The notes under the pieces are model-generated. The model worked only from the letters and a program-made list of their open reading frames with translations, searched no databases and had not been told where the DNA came from. The translations under genes and the position numbers were made by a program. A stretch of DNA of 5,332 bases from Cytophagales bacterium (GTDB lineage: Bacteria > Bacteroidota > Bacteroidia > Cytophagales > Cyclobacteriaceae): assembly GCA_029262935.1 (NCBI GenBank), contig JAJCYK010000064.1, forward strand, positions 1 to 5,332. The letters run 5' to 3'. This document shows, in pieces, positions 1-5,332 of the stretch (position 1 is the stretch's first letter; each line of letters opens with the position of its first letter).

Positions 1-2200
1 GGAGTCTGTAAAAGGACCTGCCTAAAATTGGATTAATGTCTACGGTTTGATAATCTAACAATTCAAAACTATCACCTTCAGGAGCCTTAATAACTTCAAT
101 AGGCTCCCAGTCTTTAGCATCGACTGATCTTAAGATGGTAAAGAAGTCGTTGTTTTCTTCACTAGCAGTTTGCCATGTCAGGTTTACTTTAAGACCTTCA
201 GCTTTGGCTTTAAAGAATACCAAATCAATTGGGAGAATCGAAGCGGGACAGATGTTTTCAAAATAGAGAAAGGTTCCGTAAAACTCTCCAGCGAATAGAT
301 CAAAATCTCCATCATTATCAATGTCGGCATAGTTTGGCTTTGAATCAAATCCCACATCTACGCTATTTAATGGATCATTCGCGCCAGTAACTAAAGAAAA
401 GACTGGAGCTGCCGCTGTTCCGGTATTTTCGTAATAATTGAAAACTCCATCATATTCCCCAATGGTCAGGTCAAAATCTCCATCTCCATCAAGATCTATT
501 AAAGTGGGGGCAGCGTTGTATCCTACATCAACTCCGTTAATGGGATTGGCTCCTCCAGTCCGTTGCACGTAAGTTGGTGCGGATACCGTTCCGGTATTTT
601 CAAAATAATTGACATTTCCATTTCTCTCACCGATAAACAGATCAAAATCATTATCGTTGTCAATATCAACAGAATAAGGTGTGGCCCAAGCGCCTATGTC
701 TACTCCATTTAAAGGGTTGGCTCCTCCAGTACGTAGCACGTAAGTTGGTGCGGATACCGTTCCGGTATTTTCAAAGTAGTTAATATTACCTGCACTTTCT
801 CCAATGAATATATCAAAATCTCCGTCATTATCAGTATCAACAAAGTCCATGGCGGATCTTGCTCCAATATCATATCCATTTAAAGGATTAGCACCTCCCG
901 TTCTGGCAACAAAGGTAGGTACTGATGAGGTCCCTGTATTTTCAAAAAAGTTCATTACCCCTGAATTTTCTCCTGAAAACATATCCAGATCCCCATCGTT
1001 ATCTACATCTATCAAATAGGGAGCGGACCGACTCCCGACGTCAAAGCCGTTCATGGGATTGTCTGTGGCGTCAGCGGCATCGAAGGTGGCTATAACTAAA
1101 ATTTCTTCTAGTTCAAAGAAATTTACATTTCCATCGAGTTCTCCGATAAATACGTCGAAGTCATTATCGTTGTCAATATCTACCAAAGTGGGTGCTGAAC
1201 ACTGACCTACATCATCATTGTTAAATGGATTTGAACTGCCAGTTCTGGGTGTAAAAGCAGCAGCAGCAGCTGTTCCCACATTTTCAAAATAGAATAATAG
1301 TCCACTATTGTCGCCAATAATAACATCAAAATCCCCGTCGTTGTCAACATCAACAAAAGTAGGAGCGCTGTAGTTGCCAACGTTTACGGTGCCTAAAGGA
1401 TTGGCCCCACCGGTTCTTTGAACGTAAGTTGCAGCCGCAGCCGTGCCGGTATTTTCCCAATACAATACGTTACCATTATACTCTCCAGAGAACATATCGA
1501 AATCACCATCATTGTCAATATCCACAAAGAACGGGGCTGACCAATATGTCCCAACTGTAGCGCCGTTCAATGGATTCAAGCCACCAGTGCGTGCTACAAA
1601 TGTGGGGGAGCCGGCTGTTCCAGTATTTTCAAAATAATTGAAGTTTGCACCTGTTTCTCCAGAGAACATATCAAAGTCACCATCGTTGTCAATGTCCACA
1701 AACGCCGGTGTGGCGTAGCTCCCCACATCGAAACCATTTAAGGGGTTTGCCGCGCCGGTACGTTGCACGAAGGTAGGTGCAGAAACGGTACCGGTGTTTT
1801 CATAATAAAAGAATATGCCGGTCACTTCTCCCATTACGAGATCTTGGTCACCGTCATTGTCCATGTCAACAAAGTAAGGGGTAGAAAAACCGCCGATATC
1901 TTGCCCATCTAGTGGATTTGAAGCGCCAGTCATTTCTGTGTACTCCAATTTGGCACACGACTGTGCAAAACTAGAATTAACAGACAAACTAGTGGCAAGT
2001 AAGGCCGATGAAGAAGCTAGGATTATCTTACGTCGAAGTCTAAATAATCGATGGTAGAGTTTTTTGAGGGCATCAATCAGCCATGCACGATCTTTGGTAG
2101 ACCCAATGCTTCGTGAATCTCCATGATCAATCCTTCGTAGCTTTCGAAAATATTTTCGATATAGATGAAGGAGTTTGTTATACTGTCCTCTATCTGTCAC
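1..2200 (-). CDS. Secreted VCBS/FG-GAP repeat protein, 3' end beyond the window
   Basis: The reverse strand is open without interruption from a GTG at 2200 to the left edge, giving 733 codons and no stop, so the C-terminus is missing. Residues 1-58 form a basic extension. Residues 59-80 look like a signal sequence core ending in SFAQ, with export predicted after Q80. Residues 88-658 are ten tandem repeats, each with an Asp-rich D-x-D-x-D-G-x-x-D loop like that of VCBS/FG-GAP beta-propeller blades, which commonly bind calcium. From residue 659 a different domain begins (LPIDLVFFKAK, then LTWQTASEENNDFFTI), matching the Fn3-like module that often precedes a T9SS C-terminal sorting domain in Bacteroidota; the sorting domain itself would lie outside the window. 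The GTG is chosen because an in-frame TAA lies three codons upstream at 2207-2209 and no in-frame ATG occurs before the signal sequence. The substrate or ligand is unknown; adhesion or binding is inference. Confidence 0.9.
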   Translation of the reverse strand, partial: MTDRGQYNKLLHLYRKYFRKLRRIDHGDSRSIGSTKDRAWLIDALKKLYHRLFRLRRKIILASSSALLATSLSVNSSFAQSCAKLEYTEMTGASNPLDGQDIGGFSTPYFVDMDNDGDQDLVMGEVTGIFFYYENTGTVSAPTFVQRTGAANPLNGFDVGSYATPAFVDIDNDGDFDMFSGETGANFNYFENTGTAGSPTFVARTGGLNPLNGATVGTYWSAPFFVDIDNDGDFDMFSGEYNGNVLYWENTGTAAAATYVQRTGGANPLGTVNVGNYSAPTFVDVDNDGDFDVIIGDNSGLLFYFENVGTAAAAAFTPRTGSSNPFNNDDVGQCSAPTLVDIDNDNDFDVFIGELDGNVNFFELEEILVIATFDAADATDNPMNGFDVGSRSAPYLIDVDNDGDLDMFSGENSGVMNFFENTGTSSVPTFVARTGGANPLNGYDIGARSAMDFVDTDNDGDFDIFIGESAGNINYFENTGTVSAPTYVLRTGGANPLNGVDIGAWATPYSVDIDNDNDFDLFIGERNGNVNYFENTGTVSAPTYVQRTGGANPINGVDVGYNAAPTLIDLDGDGDFDLTIGEYDGVFNYYENTGTAAAPVFSLVTGANDPLNSVDVGFDSKPNYADIDNDGDFDLFAGEFYGTFLYFENICPASILPIDLVFFKAKAEGLKVNLTWQTASEENNDFFTILRSVDAKDWEPIEVIKAPEGDSFELLDYQTVDINPILGRSFYRL
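227..1939 (-). repeat. Ten tandem 171-174-nt coding repeats (VCBS-like blades)
   Basis: Ten consecutive units encode residues 88-658 of the repeat protein. Nine are 57 residues (171 nt); the third, residues 202-259, has one extra residue. A typical unit reads VxRTGGANPLNGxDVG, then a short variable stretch, then VDIDNDGDFDxFxGE, then NYFENTGT and APTF. All ten keep an acidic loop. Units 5 and 8 have Asn in place of the loop Gly (DNDND), and unit 9 reads DLDGDGDFD. The junction of units 5 and 6 has lost the ENTGT motif and reads ELEEILVIATF. The first and last units are the most divergent at their ends, as expected for caps of a repeat array. Ten blades exceed the seven or eight of one propeller, so two folded units or an incomplete extra one are possible. 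Confidence 0.92.
546..775 (-). repeat. Near-identical 59-nt direct repeats within the array
   Basis: Positions 546-604 and 717-775 are exactly 171 nt apart and differ at only two of 59 bases (560/731 and 564/735). The last 40 bases (565-604 and 736-775) are identical. They span the junctions of units 8/9 and 7/8. Other unit junctions encode similar amino acids with clearly different codons, so this pair points to a recent one-unit duplication or gene conversion. Confidence 0.85.
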
Positions 2201-2221
2201 GGGTGGTTAACAATTCCAGTA

Positions 2222-2229
2222 CAAAGATA
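2222..2229 (-). promoter_or_regulatory. Bacteroidota-type promoter -7 box (TATCTTTG)
   Basis: The reverse strand reads TATCTTTG, a full match to the Bacteroidota sigma-ABfr -7 consensus TAnnTTTG. It ends 21 nt before the GTG start of the repeat protein, which fits a short leader. No convincing TTG -33 element is seen about 19 nt upstream, so the assignment rests on the -7 box and its position. Confidence 0.5.
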
Positions 2230-2260
2230 AAAGAATTCTAAACGTAAAGACAGGTATTAC

Positions 2261-2283
2261 TAAAAACTAATAACCACGTTATT
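2261..2283 (-). terminator. Weak hairpin plus T-run after the peptidase gene
   Basis: On the reverse strand AATAAC and GTTATT form a perfect 6-bp stem around a GTG loop (2269-2283), followed by AGTTTTTA (2261-2268). The left arm overlaps the peptidase stop codon. The stem is AT-rich and short, so termination would be weak. Its position between the peptidase and the next promoter is what makes it plausible. Confidence 0.35.
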
Positions 2284-4783
2284 GGCCCACCATAAATATG
2301 GCATTAGCCATAAGCAACTTGCCTAGATACCAAAAGGCTCTAAATAAAGGATTGACAACCAGATACAACACCTGGCCAGCACCATGATCTTCCACTCCAA
2401 AAGCCAAGGCTTGGCTTTGCTTAGCTAGCAAATCTGAGCCAACAAATCCGCTAACAAGCGACGTAGGGTTAGGTACTGTTCCCACATTCCAATCGTTATC
2501 TAAGTAAGGAAAGGTTAAATCACCTGTTTTTAAACTAAAATAATGATCATTGAATCCATAACCCAATGGGTGAGACGTGTCCATTTTTACCTTAAAAATG
2601 GCTCCTGGGACGAAATCTTTGATGGCTTCTCTTTGTCGATCCTTATATAGCGACTGGTAATCAGAAGTAACCTTTTTCTCTACAGAGTCCTTCTTAATAG
2701 CAAATCCATCTTTCCCTGCCACAACATTTATGGCGTTTTGTACTAAAATTAAACGTCCTCCTGCTTTAACCCAAGTTGCTATTTTGCTAAAAGTCTTTTC
2801 TCCAAAATCATACCGGCCATTAGGTAAAACCAGCACATCATATTTAGTAAGGTCAATTTTTGTAAAATATTCTAGGTCCAAAATAGTGATAGGATAATCC
2901 AGCTGTTGTTCGAAATAATGCCAACATTCTCCAAATGACAACGAAGAAATGTTATCTCCGGAAACCAAAGCTACCTTAGGTGGTTTTATGTACTGATAGG
3001 ACCGAGACCCAAGGTCGTCACCGACTTGAACCCAGCCACTGGCAATTGGCATTGGACTCCGCTCATGTTCTAAGGCTAATTCATTAACCAACTGCTCGAA
3101 GTTTGTATTATCCTCATTATCTACTTTGTTGATTACCAAGGTACCAGCTTGGTATGATTGATTGTTTATAGAAAATGGTTCTTCTGCCACCCGAACTTTA
3201 ATCCCTTCTTTTAAAAGGGAAGCTAACCAACGTGCATCATTTATGGTTTTCCATGGTGCCACATAGGCGTATGCTGATCGGTTTGCTCCTGGAGCTGGTT
3301 CTTCCTCGTTTATGGGATCATTCAACGAAACAGGGACACGTTCTGTCAAAGCATAAGCTTCCAGATCATATTGGTAAGGTATGGCCCAACTGGTAATATC
3401 ATAAGTTAAGGAGTCAACTAAGACTGGCTTAGGATCAAACAGAACTTGAGTTAAAATCGACTTGGGTTGGTAAGCTGAGATTACTAAATCATTTTGTTCT
3501 AAAGTAAAGCTACTTTGCCTGTTATCTTGATAATCAAATCCTCGGTAGGTCTTCCTAGAATTGGTAACACCGTATTTTATTAATTGGAGGTCCAGATAAT
3601 TCTTCAGATCCCTTAATTTGTCCTGATTGTTAGAGCCTTTGACCACAAATGTCTTATACTGTCCTTTTGGATTTGCGGCGTTATCTCGAAAGAATTTTTC
3701 GAATTCAACCAATACTTGAGAAGCATTTTCCGAGGTTACTTCAATGGTGGAAATGCCAGTAGTAAAGTGATGCGCCAGCCTATCTTTCAGACTTAGGGTG
3801 TCAGAAGTTTCCGTTTTTATTTGAAGTCCCGCTCGGCCAGACCCTCCTTGCTCATAGGTCATACCAATGGCCCCATTAAACATTGGATAGGTATCTCCAT
3901 AGCTAGGATACAGTAGATCAAAGACTTCTTTGGTAAAATAACGCCAACCGGCCTGATCAAAATATCGCGCGTGGTTTTTCCCCACTTGATCCTGAAATTG
4001 TCGCTGCCAAGGAGTAATAAGCTCGTGGTAGGGTTGCGCAGCAGGCGCAAAGTAATAAGGGCTATTTACACCTTGTTCATGAAAGTCCACGTGAATTTGT
4101 GGAAACCAGGCGTTATACAAAGTCATTCGATGTTGTGTTTCCTGTTGTGATTGCCAGGCCCAGTCCCTGTTCAAATCAAAAAGATAATGATTGGTTCTCC
4201 CTCTCGGCCATGGCTCATGGTGTTCCCGATCGTCCGCATTTATATTCGGTGTGGTATGCGCTATTTGATTGTACCAATTAACATAGCGATCCCGTCCATC
4301 AGGATTAATACAGGGGTCCATGATAACCAATGTATTCTCTAACCAAGGTTTGGTTTTTGAATTGCTGGGGCTCACCAACTCATATAAGGTTTTCATAGAA
4401 GCTTCAGTAGAAACAGATTCATTGCCATGGACATTGTAGCTCAACCAAATGATTGGGATGTCTTGGCTAATCGAAGCCGAACTTAACCCTGTTCGATGCA
4501 AGTTGGAAGTACGTATGTCTTCTTTATTGCGAAGATTGTCCGCAGATGATACCAATGCTACCACCAAAGGCCGGTGCTCATAGGTTTCTCCATACTGCTG
4601 CAATTGCACCATGTCACTAACCTGTGCGACATGCTCGAAATAGGCCATAACGTCATGATGCCGGGTGAATCTTTCCCCCAGTTCATAACCTAAGAACGCG
4701 CTAGGGCTTAATAATCCTTGACCGAAGACATTTAAGGGAAGTAATAACCAAAGTAATAAATACCTATTCATAAGCTTTTTCAT
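2279..4783 (-). CDS. Secreted M14-family zinc carboxypeptidase-like metallopeptidase
   Basis: The protein is 834 residues from the chosen ATG. Residues 1-22 are a signal peptide (KK, NR, then a Leu-rich core ending in FGQ), so it should be exported. The M14 signature is complete: H119-x-x-E122 (NVHGNES) and H235 (VDFHEQ) as zinc ligands, N205-R206 (FDLNRDW) as the likely substrate-carboxylate site, and E311 (MTYEQGG) as general base. NPDGR at 160-164 is also typical. The peptidase domain spans about 24-350, followed by a middle region and an amidotransferase-like alpha/beta domain from about 602 (KVALVSGDN, then YDVLVLPNGRYDFG, then AGGRLILV). This length and layout match zinc carboxypeptidase-like proteins common in Bacteroidota. 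Exact substrates are unknown; cleavage of C-terminal residues from peptides is inferred. The ATG at 4771 (MNRYLLLW) is an equally workable start and fits the promoter better; the reading frame extends to an ATG at 4897, but that part lies over the promoter. Confidence 0.93.
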   Translation of the reverse strand: MKKLMNRYLLLWLLLPLNVFGQGLLSPSAFLGYELGERFTRHHDVMAYFEHVAQVSDMVQLQQYGETYEHRPLVVALVSSADNLRNKEDIRTSNLHRTGLSSASISQDIPIIWLSYNVHGNESVSTEASMKTLYELVSPSNSKTKPWLENTLVIMDPCINPDGRDRYVNWYNQIAHTTPNINADDREHHEPWPRGRTNHYLFDLNRDWAWQSQQETQHRMTLYNAWFPQIHVDFHEQGVNSPYYFAPAAQPYHELITPWQRQFQDQVGKNHARYFDQAGWRYFTKEVFDLLYPSYGDTYPMFNGAIGMTYEQGGSGRAGLQIKTETSDTLSLKDRLAHHFTTGISTIEVTSENASQVLVEFEKFFRDNAANPKGQYKTFVVKGSNNQDKLRDLKNYLDLQLIKYGVTNSRKTYRGFDYQDNRQSSFTLEQNDLVISAYQPKSILTQVLFDPKPVLVDSLTYDITSWAIPYQYDLEAYALTERVPVSLNDPINEEEPAPGANRSAYAYVAPWKTINDARWLASLLKEGIKVRVAEEPFSINNQSYQAGTLVINKVDNEDNTNFEQLVNELALEHERSPMPIASGWVQVGDDLGSRSYQYIKPPKVALVSGDNISSLSFGECWHYFEQQLDYPITILDLEYFTKIDLTKYDVLVLPNGRYDFGEKTFSKIATWVKAGGRLILVQNAINVVAGKDGFAIKKDSVEKKVTSDYQSLYKDRQREAIKDFVPGAIFKVKMDTSHPLGYGFNDHYFSLKTGDLTFPYLDNDWNVGTVPNPTSLVSGFVGSDLLAKQSQALAFGVEDHGAGQVLYLVVNPLFRAFWYLGKLLMANAIFMVGQ

Positions 4784-4789
4784 TTGCAA

Positions 4790-4819
4790 GAAAGATAGGT
4801 AAAAATGCCGGTTCAACAA
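4790..4819 (-). promoter_or_regulatory. Putative promoter of the peptidase gene
   Basis: On the reverse strand a TTG at 4817-4819 is followed, after exactly 19 nt, by TATCTTTC at 4790-4797. This matches the Bacteroidota pattern TTG-N19-TAnnTTTG except for the final base of the -7 box. Transcription would begin close to the ATG at 4783, leaving almost no leader for that start but about 14 nt for the ATG at 4771. Confidence 0.4.
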
Positions 4820-4873
4820 GATCATGGCTGGTTTTGTACGTGTTGAAGGCATCCTAAAACTAACCAAACTCAT

Positions 4874-4882
4874 TGTGGATAA
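4874..4882 (-). other. DnaA-box sequence (TTATCCACA)
   Basis: The plus strand reads TGTGGATAA, the exact complement of the canonical high-affinity DnaA box TTATCCACA. It shares the longer string TGTGGATAACT with a second copy 104 bp to the right. DnaA binding is inferred from the sequence match only. Confidence 0.5.
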
Positions 4883-4949
4883 CTCCATTTTCTTCAACCT
4901 TGAAGATCTTAACGATTGCTACCAACTGAAAATCTAAACAACCCTGGCT

Positions 4950-4959
4950 AAAGCGCTTT
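4950..4959. promoter_or_regulatory. Perfect 10-bp palindrome AAAGCGCTTT
   Basis: The sequence AAAGCGCTTT is perfectly self-complementary and lies between the two DnaA boxes in the divergent intergenic region. It is a possible dimeric-regulator site, but a palindrome this short may also occur by chance and no known operator is recognised. Confidence 0.2.
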
Positions 4960-4977
4960 TGGAAGCCCATTAAGTAC

Positions 4978-4986
4978 TGTGGATAA
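4978..4986 (-). other. DnaA-box sequence (TTATCCACA), second copy
   Basis: A second exact TGTGGATAA on the plus strand, in the same orientation as the copy at 4874. Together they make chance less likely, since a given 9-mer is expected well under once in a window of this size. An AT-rich tract lies about 110 bp to the right. Confidence 0.5.
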
Positions 4987-5104
4987 CTATTAAAACATCT
5001 TAGAACCTACTCATGATTGCTTTATGGATTCATTAAAAACAGCATAAAACTTACACTAATAGGTTCTCATATAGCATTCAAAGGATTGTGGCAGTTATTA
5101 AATA

Positions 5105-5112
5105 TACTTTTA
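5105..5112 (+). promoter_or_regulatory. Possible -7 box for the rightward gene (TACTTTTA)
   Basis: TACTTTTA matches TAnnTTTG except for its last base. A TTG at 5086-5088 lies 16 nt upstream, shorter than the usual spacing of about 19. It sits 71 nt before the chosen start at 5184. This is the best candidate on this strand but it is weak. Confidence 0.2.
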
Positions 5113-5183
5113 CCACCGTTGTAATTCCCTTAATCAAAAGGGGAATGTTGTGTTATGCAAATTCAAATAGAATTACACATTCA

Positions 5184-5332
5184 ATGAAGTGGATCAATGA
5201 ATGGAAAAAAGGAATTCTGAGCGCTATGCTTCTAATAGCGTCCATGCATCTTTATGGCCAAACTTTTACGAATAGAGCAGCCGCTTTAAATGTAGATCTT
5301 ACTGGCAATAAGGATGGAGGCTTGTGTTGGGC
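5184..5332 (+). CDS. Exported protein, probably VCBS/FG-GAP repeat type, 5' part only
   Basis: Forty-nine complete codons are visible from the ATG at 5184 before the window ends. Residues 1-26 form a signal peptide: charged start (MKWINEWKK), hydrophobic core (ILSAMLLIASM), and a likely cleavage site after LYGQ. The mature protein begins TFTNRAAALNVDLTGNKDGG followed by LCW. This resembles the opening of CRTAC1/ASPIC-type and other VCBS proteins, in which a phrase of the form F-x-x-x-A-x-x-L-x-x-x-x-x-G-x-x-x-G precedes the first 'W-x-D-x-D-x-D-G' calcium loop; that loop would begin just past the edge. The family call is therefore inference. An in-frame ATG at 5145 would add 13 residues before the signal sequence and is less likely. 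No Shine-Dalgarno sequence is seen, as is usual in Bacteroidota. The gene diverges from the peptidase. Confidence 0.75.
   Translation, partial: MKWINEWKKGILSAMLLIASMHLYGQTFTNRAAALNVDLTGNKDGGLCW

Larger units (their letters stand above)
4784..5183. other. Divergent intergenic region, 400 bp
   Basis: This AT-rich stretch separates the leftward peptidase from the rightward exported protein and must hold both promoters. It contains the peptidase promoter candidate, two perfect DnaA-box sequences, a 10-bp palindrome and an AT-rich segment around 5095-5112. The first 114 bp continue the peptidase reading frame, but the encoded 38 residues have no signal-peptide or domain character, and a normal signal peptide begins after them. 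No RNA gene was recognised. Confidence 0.7.

Noticed and set aside
804..1637. Plus-strand frames at 804-1019 and 1443-1637, both rich in SKSPSLS-type residues.
   Set aside because: They are antisense shadows of the Asp-rich VCBS repeats, and their similarity to each other follows from the repeat period. The reverse-strand frame is open and has clear protein motifs.
227..1939. Regularly spaced repeats that might suggest a CRISPR array or satellite DNA.
   Set aside because: The 171-nt period is a multiple of three, the frame is open through every unit and the repeats encode VCBS motifs; there are no short identical repeats with unique spacers.
3859..4342. Short frames within the peptidase gene on both strands.
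   Set aside because: They overlap the conserved M14 core, have no recognisable features, and are expected by chance inside a long gene.
4784..4897. Extension of the peptidase to the ATG at 4897, adding 38 residues.
   Set aside because: The added residues precede a normal signal peptide and cover the promoter candidate and one DnaA box, so they are probably not translated.
5002..5067. Inverted repeat AGAACCTA (5002-5009) and TAGGTTCT (5060-5067).
   Set aside because: The 8-bp arms are 50 bp apart and do not extend, no T-run follows, and such a match is not unusual in a region this size.

Overview
The window looks like chromosomal DNA from a member of the Bacteroidota, probably a marine or soil Cytophagales-type bacterium. 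The evidence is compositional and architectural. The DNA is AT-rich, the gene starts lack clear Shine-Dalgarno sequences, and TAnnTTTG-like promoter boxes sit upstream of the leftward genes. The proteins are secreted VCBS/FG-GAP repeat proteins, one ending in the Fn3-like module that usually precedes a type IX secretion (T9SS) sorting domain. The assignment to phylum is inference; no marker gene is present.

Layout from left to right. (1) Positions 1-2200, minus strand: a large VCBS-repeat protein whose 3' end lies beyond the left edge. It is open throughout, starts at a GTG, has a long basic N-terminal extension ahead of its signal sequence, then ten tandem 57-58-residue repeats, then the start of an Fn3-like domain. 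(2) A 78-bp gap with a weak terminator-like hairpin and a good promoter -7 box. (3) Positions 2279-4783, minus strand: a complete secreted M14-family zinc carboxypeptidase-like enzyme with an amidotransferase-like C-terminal domain that seems to lack the usual nucleophilic cysteine. (4) A 400-bp divergent intergenic region with a promoter for the peptidase, two perfect DnaA-box sequences in the same orientation and a 10-bp palindrome. (5) Positions 5184 to the right edge, plus strand: the beginning of another exported protein whose mature N-terminus resembles the first blade of a VCBS/FG-GAP protein.

All three genes encode exported proteins. A surface or extracellular role, such as peptide degradation by the peptidase and adhesion or binding by the repeat proteins, is a reasonable inference. 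Nothing in the sequence shows that they act in one pathway, and the two leftward genes appear to have separate promoters. No RNA gene, insertion sequence, CRISPR array or clearly novel defence-type system was found. The most noteworthy items are the paired DnaA boxes, the unusual N-terminal extension of the repeat protein, and the signs of recent repeat duplication within it.
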